DNA of 64,000 nt from Aeromonas salmonicida subsp. salmonicida (GCF_001643305.1 NZ_LSGW01000102.1:1-64000), one strand, 5' to 3'; positions 47,719 through 57,785 are shown, numbered from the stretch's first letter. Numbers and translations: made by a program. Notes: generated from the letters alone by a model not told the origin.

Positions 47719-49050
47719 TTACAAATCAGCCAGACCGATGCGACGGTAAACCTCAGGCAACGCCTGGGGCTGGGTATCACCGATCTTGACAGCTGCCTGC
47801 ACCATGCTGGCAGCCTGAGCAAATTGATCTTCAGTTTGAGCGTGGATCAGCGCGAGCGGCTTGTCAGCATCGACGCTTTGACCCAGTCGGATAAAGTCGG
47901 TCAGACCGACGGCGTAATCGAGCTTGTCACCCGCCGCGCGGCGACCGCCACCCATGGCAACCACGGCCAGACCCAGTTCGCGGGTATCCATGGCGGTCAC
48001 GAAGCCGGCATTGGCTGCATACACAGGGCGCACAATAGCAGCCTTGGGCAGGTAACTGTCATAACGTTCCATGAAATCGGACGGACCACCAAGGCCAGTG
48101 ACCATGCGACCGAAGATCTCGGCCGCTTTGCCGTTGTCCAGCACCGCCTGCAGTTTGCGGCGAGCATCGGCGTCATCGCTGGCCAGATGGGCAGAGATCA
48201 GCATCTCGGCACACAGGCTCATGGTGACTTCGTGAATGCGCGGGTTGCGATATTCACCGGTCAGATAACGCACTGCTTCACGCACTTCCACCCCATTACC
48301 GGCGCTGGAGGCCAGCACCTGGTTCATGTCGGTCAGCAGGGCAGAGGTACGGCAACCGGCACCGTTGGCCACTGCCACTATGCTCTTGGCCAGTTCCTCA
48401 GATGCTTCAAACGTCGGCATGAAGGCACCTGACCCCACCTTGACGTCCATCACCAGCGCTTCCAGCCCGGAGGCAAGCTTCTTGGAGAGGATGGAGCCGG
48501 TGATCATGGCGATGGATTCAACGGTGGCCGTGATGTCGCGTACCGCATAAATGCGCTTGTCGGCGGGCGCCAGATCGCCGGTCTGGCCAATGATGGCCAC
48601 ACCCGCCTCTTTCACCACTTTCAGGAAACGATCGTTGTCGACCGAGGTCTGATAGCCGGGAATGGCATCCAGCTTGTCCAGGGTGCCGCCGGTGTGGCCC
48701 AGACCACGACCGGAGATCATGGGCACGAAACCACCGCAGGCGGCGACCATGGGGCCCAGCATCAGGGAGACCACATCACCCACGCCACCGGTGGAGTGTT
48801 TGTCGACAATCGGGCCCCCCAGATTGAGGTGCTCCCAGTTCAATACCATGCCGGAATCGCGCATGGCGCAGGTCAGGGCGACCCGTTCATCCATGGTCAT
48901 GTCTTTGAAGTAAACCGCCATCGCCAGCGCCGCAATCTGGCCCTCGCCTATGGTGTTGTTGGTAATGCCCTGAACGAAGAATTGAATCTCTTGGGTACTG
49001 AGCGCTTCACCGTTACGCTTCTTGCGAATAATTTCTTGAGGCAAAAACAT
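47719..49050 (-). CDS. deoA: thymidine phosphorylase
   Basis: A 443-residue enzyme converting thymidine to thymine and deoxyribose-1-phosphate. [20 protein letters not shown] is the family signature; [20 protein letters not shown] and [21 protein letters not shown] are typical. Between deoC and deoB, 14 bp from deoB. Confidence 0.98.
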   Translation of the reverse strand: MFLPQEIIRKKRNGEALSTQEIQFFVQGITNNTIGEGQIAALAMAVYFKDMTMDERVALTCAMRDSGMVLNWEHLNLGGPIVDKHSTGGVGDVVSLMLGPMVAACGGFVPMISGRGLGHTGGTLDKLDAIPGYQTSVDNDRFLKVVKEAGVAIIGQTGDLAPADKRIYAVRDITATVESIAMITGSILSKKLASGLEALVMDVKVGSGAFMPTFEASEELAKSIVAVANGAGCRTSALLTDMNQVLASSAGNGVEVREAVRYLTGEYRNPRIHEVTMSLCAEMLISAHLASDDADARRKLQAVLDNGKAAEIFGRMVTGLGGPSDFMERYDSYLPKAAIVRPVYAANAGFVTAMDTRELGLAVVAMGGGRRAAGDKLDYAVGLTDFIRLGQSVDADKPLALIHAQTEDQFAQAASMVQAAVKIGDTQPQALPEVYRRIGLADL

Positions 49051-49126
49051 CTTTCATTCCCTCCACCATTGCTGGCGTTACATAAGCCGTTATCCCTGCC
49101 CGCACGCCGTCTGGCGGGGGCATAAC

Positions 49127-49147
49127 AGGGCGAGCCGCGCTCGCCCT
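49127..49147 (-). terminator. hairpin between deoC and deoA
   Basis: 9-bp arms (49127-49135, 49139-49147) around CGC. No T-run: more likely a transcript-stabilising or partial attenuating hairpin than a full terminator. Confidence 0.45.
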
Positions 49148-49156
49148 CTCATCAAC

Positions 49157-49930
49157 TTAGTAACCGCTGGTGTTGGCAGGTTTGTCGCCATGCCCCAGCG
49201 TGGCCAGCAGGCTGGCCAACAGGCTGGATGCACCAAAGCGGAAGGTCCGGGCGGATACCCACTCTTTGCCCAGGATCTCTTCAGCCATGGCGAGGTACTG
49301 ACCCGCGACAGCGGCATCTTTTACGCCACCGGCCGGCTTGAAGCCGACTTTCGGGTTCTTGGCCTTGATCACTTCCATCATGATGCGGGCCGCTTCCGGG
49401 GTCGCATTGACCGGCACTTTACCGGTGGAGGTCTTGATGAAATCGGCACCGGCATCGATACAGATCTCGGAAGCACGACGGATCAGCGCCTCTTCTTTCA
49501 GTTCACCTGTCTCGATGATCACTTTCAGCAGTGCCTTGTCGCCACAGGCTTCCTTACAAGCTTTGACCAGATCGAAGCCAACCTGTTCATTGCCAGCCAT
49601 GAAGGCGCGGTACGGGAACACCACGTCCACTTCGTCAGCACCGTAGGCGACGGCGGCGCGGGTCTCGGCCACGGCGATCTCGATGTCATCGTTGCCATGG
49701 GGGAAGTTGGTCACGGTCGCAATGCGCACGTCGGCGGCACCGATTTCACGCAGAGTTTTGCGAGCGATGGGGATGAAACGGGGGTAAATGCAGACAGCGG
49801 CGGTCAGGCCGGCCGGTGACTTGGCCTTGCGGCACAGGTCGACAACCTTCTGATCGGTGTCATCATCGTTCAGGGTGGTCAGGTCCATCAGGTTCAGAGC
49901 GCGTTGAGCGGCCAGTTTCAGATCAGTCAT
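49157..49930 (-). CDS. deoC: deoxyribose-phosphate aldolase
   Basis: A 257-residue class I aldolase splitting deoxyribose-5-phosphate. Schiff-base Lys in [14 protein letters not shown]; proton-relay Asp/Lys in [10 protein letters not shown] and VGFKPAGGV. First gene of the deo operon. Start at 49930 after GGAG. Confidence 0.98.
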   Translation of the reverse strand: MTDLKLAAQRALNLMDLTTLNDDDTDQKVVDLCRKAKSPAGLTAAVCIYPRFIPIARKTLREIGAADVRIATVTNFPHGNDDIEIAVAETRAAVAYGADEVDVVFPYRAFMAGNEQVGFDLVKACKEACGDKALLKVIIETGELKEEALIRRASEICIDAGADFIKTSTGKVPVNATPEAARIMMEVIKAKNPKVGFKPAGGVKDAAVAGQYLAMAEEILGKEWVSARTFRFGASSLLASLLATLGHGDKPANTSGY

Positions 49931-50333
49931 TCTATTCTCCAAAGTCTCGATTTAATCCAGATCTCAAGGGCGAGCGTCTGCCTGTCGCAACGCAACCAGC
50001 AAGACACGACTCCCCAGGATACGGGAATGGAATTACAGCGCGAATGCACAGGCACCATGCAGGCACTACGACTGTAAATAAGGCAAGAGCCCTGTCACTT
50101 TCTTACAAAAGTGCGGACTTGGTTCCATGAAGACTTGAGAAAGGCCGACGACTTCTGACCCGACTTCCCAATCAATTCCATTTGACCGCCAACACCCGAC
50201 TTGATCGGGTATTAGTCAATGCCAGCACCCTGCTGGCAATGCCTATTTCAGCCGAGATACCCCGTGTTTGCAAGCCGGATTTGCCAATTTCAGAGGTACC
50301 TCACATCTGGCAAATCCGGTACTGGAAAGTGCG
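49931..50333. other. deo operon upstream region
   Basis: 403 bp without a gene, between deoC and the XapX gene (both minus). It holds small hairpins (50194-50210 region; 50220-50238, arms of 8 bp) and the nested inverted repeat at 50275-50319. The deo promoter and CytR/CRP sites must be here, but I see no clear consensus. Confidence 0.5.
50275..50319. repeat. nested inverted repeat downstream of the XapX gene
   Basis: Outer perfect 12-bp arms (50275-50286 and 50308-50319) enclose a further 10-bp palindrome GAGGTACCTC (50293-50302). There is no T-run. It lies 15 bp after the XapX-gene stop. Confidence 0.6.
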
Positions 50334-50504
50334 TTAAGAGAAGAAACGTGTGAGTACCCAGGAGTAAGCAATGCCCCCGAGATAGACTCCGACGATCCCC
50401 ATCACCCCGGACAGGACGGGTGGTGCCGGGATCGGCAATTTGAGGAAAGAAAACAACAAGCCAACAATAAAGCCGGCCGCCATCGCCAGTAGCACTTCAT
50501 TCAT
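50334..50504 (-). CDS. XapX-domain small membrane protein
   Basis: A 56-residue, two-helix membrane protein. The motif GLLFSFLKLPIPAPPVLSGV followed by MGIVGVYLGG is characteristic of XapX (DUF1427). GGAGG precedes ATG 50504; the longer frame to 50525 is less likely. It lies downstream of nupC on the same strand. XapX proteins often neighbour nucleoside genes; function unknown. Confidence 0.85.
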   Translation of the reverse strand: MNEVLLAMAAGFIVGLLFSFLKLPIPAPPVLSGVMGIVGVYLGGIAYSWVLTRFFS

Positions 50505-50571
50505 ATAACCTCCGATTTGACTCATTTTATTATTAGTTTAGAAAGGAAAACGGTTGTCACCGCCCCAAACG

Positions 50572-50602
50572 CGAACGCCACAGCATTTCGCTGTGGCGTT
50601 CG
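50572..50602 (-). terminator. intrinsic terminator after nupC
   Basis: 13-bp arms (50572-50584, 50590-50602) around ATTTC, 26 bp after the nupC stop. A poor T-run on the minus strand may allow read-through to the XapX gene. Confidence 0.7.
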
Positions 50603-50627
50603 TCTTTACCTGAGTGTCAGGCAAATA

Positions 50628-51902
50628 TTACATGGCAGTCAGTGCCAGGAAGAAGCCTGCGATAGTGGCAGACATCAGGTTGGACAGAGAGCCAGCCAGT
50701 ACAGCTTTCAGACCAAATCGTGCAATGGTGCCGCGACGGTTCGGTGCCATTGAACCCAGACCACCCAGCAGGATGGCAACGGAGGACAGGTTGGCAAAGC
50801 CACACAGGGCGAAGGAGATGATGGCTTTGGTGTGGTCGGACATGGCCACGCCGTTGATCAGCACTTCATCCTTCAGATACGGTGCAAAGTTCAGGTAAGC
50901 CACGAATTCGTTCACAACCAGCTTCTGGCCGATGAAGGAACCGGCAACCACGGCTTCGCTCCAGGGTACACCGATCAAGAAAGCCAGCGGGGAGAACAAC
51001 CAGCCCAGCAGCAGTTCCAGAGAAAGCTCCGGCATGCCGAACCACCCACCCACACCAGAGAAGATACCGTTGATCATGGCGATGAGGCCTATGAAGGCCA
51101 ACAGCATGGCACCTACGTTCAGGGCCAGTTGCAGACCGGCGGATGCACCGGCAGCGGCGGCATCGATCACGTTGGCAGGCTTGTCTTCCAGGTCGCCATC
51201 GGCAGAGTTTTCGTCATAGCTGGGGGATTCGGTTTCCGGCACCAGCAGCTTGGCGAACAAGAGACCACCCGGCGCGGCCATGAAGGAGGCTGCAATCAGG
51301 TATTCCATCTTGACGCCCATGGAGGCATAACCGGCCAGCACGGAACCGGCAACGGAGGCCAGACCACCACACATGACGGCGAACAGCTCGGAGTCAGTCA
51401 TCTTGGAGATGAAAGGACGCACGACCAGCGGCGCTTCAGTCTGACCAACGAAGATGTTGGCAGTCGCAGAGAGGGATTCGGTACGGGAAGTGCCCAGTAC
51501 TTTTTGCAGGCCACCACCCAGCAGCTTGATCACCCACTGCATGATGCCCAGATAATAGAGAACCGCGATCAGGGAAGAGAAGAAGATGATGACGGGCAGA
51601 ACGCGGAAGGCAAAGATAAAGCCGCCGCCACCGAACACTTCAAACATCTTGTTGCTGACCAGGCCACCGAACAGGAAGTCGATACCATTCTGGCCATAAC
51701 CGATGACGCTGGAAACGGCATCAGATACACCCACCAGAATATCGCGACCCACAGGGACATACAGTACAAATGCACCCAGACCAGCCTGGATTGCGAAGGC
51801 ACCGGCCACGGTGCGAATTCTTATTGCCTTGCGGTTGCTGGAAAACAGCACCGCGATAAGGATGAGCGTTGCCATCCCCACCAGACCCATTATCAAATTC
51901 AT
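50628..51902 (-). CDS. nupC: concentrative nucleoside transporter NupC
   Basis: A 424-residue CNT-family carrier, somewhat longer than E. coli NupC. Signature segments: [61 protein letters not shown] and [19 protein letters not shown]. It imports nucleosides for the deo operon. Start at 51902 after GAGGAAG; the longer frame adds non-family residues. Confidence 0.96.
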   Translation of the reverse strand: MNLIMGLVGMATLILIAVLFSSNRKAIRIRTVAGAFAIQAGLGAFVLYVPVGRDILVGVSDAVSSVIGYGQNGIDFLFGGLVSNKMFEVFGGGGFIFAFRVLPVIIFFSSLIAVLYYLGIMQWVIKLLGGGLQKVLGTSRTESLSATANIFVGQTEAPLVVRPFISKMTDSELFAVMCGGLASVAGSVLAGYASMGVKMEYLIAASFMAAPGGLLFAKLLVPETESPSYDENSADGDLEDKPANVIDAAAAGASAGLQLALNVGAMLLAFIGLIAMINGIFSGVGGWFGMPELSLELLLGWLFSPLAFLIGVPWSEAVVAGSFIGQKLVVNEFVAYLNFAPYLKDEVLINGVAMSDHTKAIISFALCGFANLSSVAILLGGLGSMAPNRRGTIARFGLKAVLAGSLSNLMSATIAGFFLALTAM

Positions 51903-51979
51903 TATTAACACTTCCTCTTTAGTAGCACCTTCCAGCTTGTTAACAACTTGTGTATTTCTGCTGTCAATCAAGGGTGCGC

Positions 51980-52022
51980 ATTATACTAATTACGGGAAGA
52001 CAAAGTAGAATGCTGGTCACAT
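51980..52022 (-). promoter_or_regulatory. candidate nupC promoter with a CRP half-site
   Basis: On the minus strand a perfect TATAAT (51980-51985) lies about 78 bp upstream of nupC. A weak -35 and a TGTGA half-site (52017-52021) follow near the class II CRP distance. Elements seen; CRP control inferred, as nupC is CRP-dependent in E. coli. Confidence 0.35.
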
Positions 52023-52115
52023 TTTATAAGCATGAAATGCGCTGAAGGTCGCCAAATTAGACCGCAAACGATTTTTACTCCCTGCAACTTTCAGCAAAAC
52101 GCAACCTGACGTTAA

Positions 52116-52904
52116 TCAAATGTTACCAAAGCCTCTTTCAATCTGGAAAGTACGCAAAGTGGATTCATGTAACACCGAAGCAACATGAGACAATGGCTGT
52201 TGCCGCAACTCGGCCAATAGTTGCGCAATTTTTGGCAAGTTGGCGGGGGTGTTTGGCGCCCCCTGCTGACCCTGTAACGGCATGTCCGGCGCGTCAGTCT
52301 CCAGCAGCAAGGCTTCCAGCGGCAGATCGCGGATCGCCTCCCGTGTCTTGTTGGCCCGATCAAAGCTGATCACTCCTCCGACGCCCAACCGAAACCCCAA
52401 TTGCCAGAACGCCTGTCCCTGTTGCAGGGAACCACTGAAGGCGTGAATGACTCCGCCTCTGGCCGGTTTGAAGCGTCGCAATATTTTCGCGACCGTATCG
52501 TTGGCCCGTACCGAGTGGACTATCAGTGGCAGCTCATGCTCCATGGCCAGCCTGATTTGCGCCTCGAACAGTTCAAGCTGACCCTCCTGCGGCACATGGG
52601 AGCGCAGATCCAGCCCGCATTCCCCAACCGCCACCAGCCCGCGGGGCCGGGCAGCCAGCAATCCTTGCAACCGGGTCAATACCCCTGGCGTCTGGGCGCC
52701 CACGTACCAGGGATGAATACCCAGTCCATAGGCAATGCCCGCATGCTGTTCGCTCAGCGCCATCACCCGGGTCCAGTTTTCCTCCCCCACGGCGGGAATG
52801 ATATACTCGCCGACCCCCAACTGCCGGCACTCGGCCAGCAGCGCCGTCCGGTCGGGATCGAAGACCGGAAAGTCGAGATGGCAATGGGTGTCGATCAGTT
52901 GCAT
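52116..52904 (-). CDS. yjjV: TatD-family metal-dependent hydrolase YjjV
   Basis: 262 residues. DTHCHLDF (metal His pair), VGECGLDLR (Glu), PLIVHSVRA (His), VIHAFSGS (His) and LLETDAPDMPL (Asp) are the TatD metal-site motifs. YjjV adjoins the deo operon in E. coli as here. Probable 3'-5' DNA exonuclease or deacylase. Confidence 0.92.
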   Translation of the reverse strand: MQLIDTHCHLDFPVFDPDRTALLAECRQLGVGEYIIPAVGEENWTRVMALSEQHAGIAYGLGIHPWYVGAQTPGVLTRLQGLLAARPRGLVAVGECGLDLRSHVPQEGQLELFEAQIRLAMEHELPLIVHSVRANDTVAKILRRFKPARGGVIHAFSGSLQQGQAFWQLGFRLGVGGVISFDRANKTREAIRDLPLEALLLETDAPDMPLQGQQGAPNTPANLPKIAQLLAELRQQPLSHVASVLHESTLRTFQIERGFGNI

Positions 52905-52947
52905 GTCACTTTCACCTGTTTGTCGTATTTGATGGGTCTACTCAATA

Positions 52948-53559
52948 ATGAAACACTCGAACCTTGGCTTTACCCTGATTGAACTGGTGCTGGTCATCAT
53001 AGTGCTGGGGATCCTGGCCGTCACCGCCCTGCCCCGCTTCATCAATATCAAGGATGATGCGCTCAAGAGCACTGTCTCCACCACCGCAGCCAGCTTTGCC
53101 GGTGCGGTGCAACTGGCCCATGCTGGCTGGGCGGTCAAGACGAGAGGGGAGCCGCTGGCACTCTATAACTTTAGCGGCATGGGTAAGCAGGATCTCGACA
53201 TCAACCGGTTTGGCTGGCCGGTGGGCACCAAGGAAGACCAGGGAGGCCAGAGCCCCGATACCATTTTCCCGGGTGGCGACAGTGATCAGATCTCCGTCAG
53301 TAGCCGGGATGATTGCGAGAGTCTGTTCGAAGGCCTGCTCGATACCAATCAGACAGCGACCGATGAACTTCATACTGATGCAGAGAGCGATTACATCTCA
53401 CAACTCATCCCGGCCGATGCCCAGATCGATGGACCACTACGCCATGACAACTGCCGCTATACTCTGCGTGACTCCATCTCCCGCTTTCCAGCTTACCCGG
53501 ATGGCTTGAGTTTTGACTACAACAGCGTTACTGGTGCCGTGACTCGCAATTTTGATTGA
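52948..53559 (+). CDS. type IV pilin-like protein (MSHA/type II pseudopilin class)
   Basis: A 203-residue protein with the class III prepilin signal: short leader MKHSNLG, cleavage [19 protein letters not shown] with Glu5. Body has a pilin globular part with Cys (DDCESL, DNCRYT) that may form the D-region loop. It is an orphan: no other pilus assembly genes here. ATG lies 43 bp from the divergent yjjV. Confidence 0.85.
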   Translation: MKHSNLGFTLIELVLVIIVLGILAVTALPRFINIKDDALKSTVSTTAASFAGAVQLAHAGWAVKTRGEPLALYNFSGMGKQDLDINRFGWPVGTKEDQGGQSPDTIFPGGDSDQISVSSRDDCESLFEGLLDTNQTATDELHTDAESDYISQLIPADAQIDGPLRHDNCRYTLRDSISRFPAYPDGLSFDYNSVTGAVTRNFD

Positions 53560-53710
53560 GAGACTCTGCATCGCACTCTGGCGCAGCCTTCTTTGTCTCA
53601 TCGTCATCATAACGAACCGGCATGCAGCAGCGCCGGTTCTCCGGGGTGAGCCCCCACTCCTGACACCAGTCATCGTAACGGGCCAACCAGCGTAACAAGA
53701 CACCTTTCAT
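53528..53710 (-). CDS. DUF5363-like small Cys-rich protein
   Basis: 60 residues: amphipathic N-terminus [20 protein letters not shown], then [11 protein letters not shown]. The pattern resembles the short DUF5363 proteins of Vibrionaceae/Pasteurellaceae. A textbook AAGGAG 6 bp before ATG 53710 supports translation. Its 3' end overlaps that of the pilin gene by 32 bp, tail to tail. Function unknown. Confidence 0.6.
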   Translation of the reverse strand: MKGVLLRWLARYDDWCQEWGLTPENRRCCMPVRYDDDETKKAAPECDAESLNQNCESRHQ

Positions 53711-53795
53711 CGTCTGCTCCTTGGGGTTGCTATAAAGCGGTTCTATACCCTGCTCCATTGCCTCATACCGGCCAAGCACAATCGGGCCAACGGCA

Positions 53796-54308
53796 TCATG
53801 GCGCTTCGGACGGCAACAGCAGCCCCATGCTGATCTCGTCGACATAGCCCTCGTCCAGCCGATACGCCTGCCGCCGCAACCCCTCATCCCTGAAACCACA
53901 CTTGCGGTAGAGTGAATGAGCCACTTCGTTATGGGCCATGACACCCAGCTCCAGCCGGTTGATACCCAGATCGCTGGCCGCCTCAATAAGCGTGCGCAGT
54001 AACCGCTCTCCCCAGCCCTGACCGCGCGCACTCGGCCGCAGCCCCATCACCACCATTCCACAATGGCGATTGCGATGCATGTTCCCTCCCAACAGGACGG
54101 CAAAACCCTGCACCTCACCGCCCAGGCTCAGCAGCCACATCCGCTGATTGGAGCTGGCCCGCATAGCCGCCAGACGCTGGCGCTGACCCTCGACATCGGA
54201 GGGGCGCTCCCCTGCCTCATACAGCATGAAGCGGGTCTCCCGATCCAGTTGCTGGAAGAAGTGGTCCAGCGCCGCCGCATCCTCCACGTTTGCCAGACGA
54301 ATCGTCAT
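53796..54308 (-). CDS. GNAT-family N-acetyltransferase
   Basis: 170 residues. Acetyl-CoA-binding motif A: GLRPSARGQGWGERLLRTLI, followed by LELGVMAHNEVAHSLYRKCG, typical of RimI-like/aminoglycoside-like GNATs. Start at 54308 after GGGAGG. Substrate unknown. Upstream of the DUF5363-like gene (85 bp). Confidence 0.88.
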   Translation of the reverse strand: MTIRLANVEDAAALDHFFQQLDRETRFMLYEAGERPSDVEGQRQRLAAMRASSNQRMWLLSLGGEVQGFAVLLGGNMHRNRHCGMVVMGLRPSARGQGWGERLLRTLIEAASDLGINRLELGVMAHNEVAHSLYRKCGFRDEGLRRQAYRLDEGYVDEISMGLLLPSEAP

Positions 54309-54352
54309 GCTCACCCTCCCTGTTTGGCTGCAGTGCCGGATCACGGTCATAA

Positions 54353-54380
54353 AAAAACGACTCCATTTGGAGTCGTTTTT
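54353..54380 (-). terminator. intrinsic terminator after the RlmD-type gene
   Basis: 12-bp arms (54353-54364, 54369-54380) around ATTT with minus-strand T-run. Confidence 0.88.
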
Positions 54381-54424
54381 ATCAGAGCCATCTGGCCAGT
54401 TCAATCAATGGCGATACCGGCAGA

Positions 54425-55777
54425 TCACTTGCCGGCAGGCAGACTGAGTCTGGCAACAGCTTCAACGTGCATGGAGTGAGGGAACATGTCCACCGGCTGC
54501 ACCTCGTCCAGCATAAAGCCCTGCTTGACCAACCAGGCGAGGTCGCGGGCCAAGGTCTGCGGGTTGCAGGAGACATAGACCAGACGGCGCGGCGCCATGG
54601 CGACCAAGGTCTGCAGTACCGCCTTGTCACAACCCTTGCGGGGCGGATCCATCACCACCACATCGGCGGTCACGCCCTGGGCGTACAGCTCGGGCATCAA
54701 CTGCTCGGCCTTGCCCACATGGAATTCGGTGTGCTCTATGCCGTTGAGGGCCGCGTTGCGACGGGCATCGCTGATGGCGCTCTCGACCGATTCTATCCCC
54801 ACCACCTTGGCGGCCTTGCCAGCCAGGAAGAGGGAGATGGTGCCGATACCGCAATAGATGTCGAACACAGTCTCGTTGCCGGTCAGCTCGGCATACTCGA
54901 GGGCGCTGGAGTAGAGCACGTCAGTCTGGGTCGGGTTGTTCTGGAAGAAGGAGAGCGGCGAGATCTCGAACTCGAGTTCATGGATCTTGTCGCGGATCAC
55001 CCCTTCCCCCAGCAGCACCCGGTTGTTGGCCCCTAGAATGCGGTTGGTGCGCTCATCGTTGATGTTCTGTACCAGGGTGGTGATGGGCAGATCGCTCAGG
55101 GTAGCCAGCAGCTCCGCTTCGAATGGCAGCGCTTCACCCAGGGTCACCAACACCACCATCAGCTCACCGCTCTTGAAACCCTTGCGGGTCATCAGGTTGC
55201 GCACGCAGCCAGTGTGGTTCACCTCGTCATAGGCCGCGATGTCATGCTCGCGCATCCAGTTGCGCACACGGGCATTGAGCTCCACGTGCAACGAGTCCTG
55301 CACAGCGCAATCGTCGGCGGTGATGAGATCGTGAGAGTGCTTGCGATAAAAGCCGATCTCGGCACCGGCTTCGCAGCCACGCACCGCGTATTGGGCCTTG
55401 TTGCGATAGGCGAACGGGCTCTCCATGCCGAGGATGGGGTTGACTGTGGTGTTACCCAACCCGGCCTGCTCCAGTGCGCTCTGCACCAGAGCCTGCTTGA
55501 GCTTGAGCTGGGCCGGATAGGCCAGCGGGCGTACCTGACAACCACCGCACTCTGTGTTGGGGCAAAAGTCGGCGACCCGATCGGCAGAGGGCTGGAGCAG
55601 CTCGGTGACCTTGCCGTGCAGATAGTTCGGCTTGACCTCGGTCAGCTCCACCAGCGCCTGCTCACCGGGCAGCAGACCCTCGACGAACAGGGGGCGGTCG
55701 AACAGGCGTCCTTTGCCATCTCCCTTGTCAGTCAGTTCCAGGATCTCGATCTGGTGTTGATGTCCCACTAACGGCAT
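54425..55777 (-). CDS. rlmD: 23S rRNA (uracil-C5)-methyltransferase, RlmD/RumA type
   Basis: 450 residues. N-terminal TRAM domain; FeS-cluster Cys at FCPNTECGGC (72, 77, 80) and DDCAVQ; SAM site DIYCGIGTISLFLA; catalytic Cys404 in YVSCNPQTLARD. It forms 5-methyluridine in 23S rRNA (U1939 in E. coli). ATG at 55777 has GGAG; 55795 has none. RlmC or another RumA paralogue is possible, since E. coli rlmD lies beside relA. Confidence 0.85.
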   Translation of the reverse strand: MPLVGHQHQIEILELTDKGDGKGRLFDRPLFVEGLLPGEQALVELTEVKPNYLHGKVTELLQPSADRVADFCPNTECGGCQVRPLAYPAQLKLKQALVQSALEQAGLGNTTVNPILGMESPFAYRNKAQYAVRGCEAGAEIGFYRKHSHDLITADDCAVQDSLHVELNARVRNWMREHDIAAYDEVNHTGCVRNLMTRKGFKSGELMVVLVTLGEALPFEAELLATLSDLPITTLVQNINDERTNRILGANNRVLLGEGVIRDKIHELEFEISPLSFFQNNPTQTDVLYSSALEYAELTGNETVFDIYCGIGTISLFLAGKAAKVVGIESVESAISDARRNAALNGIEHTEFHVGKAEQLMPELYAQGVTADVVVMDPPRKGCDKAVLQTLVAMAPRRLVYVSCNPQTLARDLAWLVKQGFMLDEVQPVDMFPHSMHVEAVARLSLPAGK

Positions 55778-55916
55778 GAGCGGCTCCAAAGGCATAGAAA
55801 ATGATGGGGAAAATGGGGCAAGCCCATTAAGGGTGGCAGAGTTTAGCGGAGATCTGCCAAAATTGCAGGCATAAAAGGTTGGGTAAAGCGCACTCTACTT
55901 TTGCAGACATAAAAAA

Positions 55917-55937
55917 GCCGCCGGCATAACCGGCGGC
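55917..55937 (-). terminator. intrinsic terminator after amtB
   Basis: 8-bp GC arms (55917-55924, 55930-55937) around CATAA, then a six-T run on the minus strand. Confidence 0.9.
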
Positions 55938-55968
55938 GCACTCTTATTGGCACAGGGCCACGACTGGG

Positions 55969-56901
55969 TTACAGGCTATAAGCTTTCTCGCCGTGGGTAG
56001 TGACATCCAGCCCTTCACGCTCCGCATCTTCTTTGACTCGCAGACCGACCATCAGATCCACCAGCTTGAAAGCCACCACAGAGATAACACCGGACCAGAG
56101 GATGGTGACTCCAACCCCGATAGCCTGGATCTTCACCTGAGTCAGGATGGAGTAACCCTCCGCAACCTGGTTGGTGACATAGTCCCACACCCCGGTACCA
56201 CCCAGATCCGGGCTGGCGAAGACGCCGGTCAGCAGGGCACCATGCTGGAACAGATAACCAGCCGTCGCCGTTGCTGCGGCTGCGGCATCAGCCGTGGTAT
56301 AGGCATCCGGGCCCGCCCAGTACCACACCATGTGGGCCAGCGGTATGTAGGCGAAGGTGAACCAGATCACCGAGAACAGCAAGACGGCGGCGAACTTGAT
56401 GCGCTCGGCGAAGGCCCCCACGATGAGGCCGCAGGTAATGGCCGCGAAAGCCCCCTGGAACACCACGTAGATAAACTCGCTGATACCGACACCTTTGCTG
56501 AAAGTGGCCGCGATGGAATCAGGGGTTACCCCCTTGAGCAGCACCTTGCTGAAAGAACCGTAAAGGCTGTTGCCCTCGGTAAAGGCCAGTGAATAACCGT
56601 AGATCACCCACAGCACGCAGATGAGCGAAAACAGGGTAAACACCTGCATCAGCACGCTCAACATGTTCTTGCTACGTACCAGACCGCCATAAAACAACGC
56701 CAACCCGGGGATCGACATCAGGATCACCAAAGCGGCAGAGAGCAGCATCCAGGTGTTGTCCCCCTTGTTGATGGTCACGGCAGGCACCGCTGCCTGCACG
56801 ACATCGACCGATGCGGTCACTATTACCTCTTCAGCCCAACTGGGGCTGGCCAGCAAGGCGGCAAGCGCCAACAGGCCTGTCATCACGAGTCTCTTGAGCA
56901 T
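55969..56901 (-). CDS. amtB: AmtB-family ammonium transporter with large internal deletion
   Basis: 310 residues against about 430 for AmtB. Signal-like N-terminus, then TM1 (PGLALFYGGLVRSKN), GYSLAFTEGN, AFQG-like FQGAFAAITCGLIVGAFAERI and YIPLAHMVWYW. At about residue 222-224 (near 56233) the reading jumps from LFQHGAL directly to LTGVFASPDLGG, which belongs near TM10/11, and ends normally (SGVISVVAFKLVDL, LRVKEDAEREGLDV, HGEKAYSL). The missing middle holds both pore histidines. No glnK is upstream. Frame and ends are intact; function very doubtful. Confidence 0.85.
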   Translation of the reverse strand: MLKRLVMTGLLALAALLASPSWAEEVIVTASVDVVQAAVPAVTINKGDNTWMLLSAALVILMSIPGLALFYGGLVRSKNMLSVLMQVFTLFSLICVLWVIYGYSLAFTEGNSLYGSFSKVLLKGVTPDSIAATFSKGVGISEFIYVVFQGAFAAITCGLIVGAFAERIKFAAVLLFSVIWFTFAYIPLAHMVWYWAGPDAYTTADAAAAATATAGYLFQHGALLTGVFASPDLGGTGVWDYVTNQVAEGYSILTQVKIQAIGVGVTILWSGVISVVAFKLVDLMVGLRVKEDAEREGLDVTTHGEKAYSL

Positions 56902-57460
56902 ACTGCCTTCTCCTTCCCTGTCGTCCCGGCACCAGTCCGGGTCCATTTCCTGATATGAATATCGAATCTATGAGTTACGCCGCACACTGAATCCACTTTG
57001 TTGCACCACTGTTACTCGGTAGTGCATCGACTTGTCCAGCATCATGGCAATCTCAAAGCATAAAACAGGCCAACTCACTAAATCATTTAAGATCAATATC
57101 TTGAAATCATACAGGCTGAGCAATGCACCAGAGTTGAGCACAAGGCACGTCAGCGTGGGAGCAAGGGCGCACTTATGCTGTGCAGAGTAACCCGCTCGCA
57201 CCGAAATAGAGCAGAGCATAAGCCAGGACAGATGACAGATCGGTAACGACCAAACAGCAGGTAACAACGGGGATATACCTGGCTACCGCCCGTGATGAAT
57301 GTGGATACAGAGAGAAAACAGTGGAGAGAAGCGAGCATTGACACAATATCAAAGGTCATCAACAAGGATAGTCTTTGACATTGGCCGGGATCTGACAGGG
57401 CGCAGTCATGAACATGCCGCCACTTTGGCGAGACTGCATCCTGTTCAGGCACTGAAAAAA

Positions 57461-57490
57461 CAAAAGGCCACCCGCTTGGGTGGCCTTTTG
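57461..57490. terminator. orphan intrinsic terminator
   Basis: 13-bp arms (57461-57473, 57478-57490) around GCTT with A- and T-runs. No gene ends close by on either strand. On the minus strand it follows a short open frame ending SGYFDRDPGTIN-stop (stop at 57501-57503), which could be the leftover 3' end of a gene. Confidence 0.8.
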
Positions 57491-57765
57491 TCATTGAATT
57501 AGTTGATGGTGCCGGGGTCTCTATCGAAATAGCCACTTAAATGCATGATTAAAAACAAAATAAAAGTAAATAATAAAACTTTGAGCCCCCAAAAAGGCCC
57601 CCTTTCGCCAGAGGCTTAACGACACGAGCGCCGGCAGTTAGACCTGTGGCCGACATAAAGCACGGCTTTTTCAGACTACCTCTGTGTCTATACCATTTTT
57701 CAATAAGCATGTGCCCAGGGTCACTATGTCACGACGTGGTGCTGACACACTTGGTGAAAAGCAAT

Positions 57766-57785
57766 GCGGCCCATTCTTGGGCCGC
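57766..57785 (-). terminator. intrinsic terminator after fic
   Basis: 8-bp GC arms (57766-57773, 57778-57785) around TTCT, about 33 bp after the fic stop, with a short T-rich run. Confidence 0.75.

Noticed and set aside
57010..57035. TGCACCA/TAGTGCA dyad upstream of amtB as an NtrC site
   Set aside because: Half-site spacing is too long for NtrC, and no sigma-54 promoter is visible.
57150..57536. 128-codon minus-strand frame upstream of amtB
   Set aside because: Runs across the orphan terminator; no ribosome-binding site or recognisable protein; not glnK.
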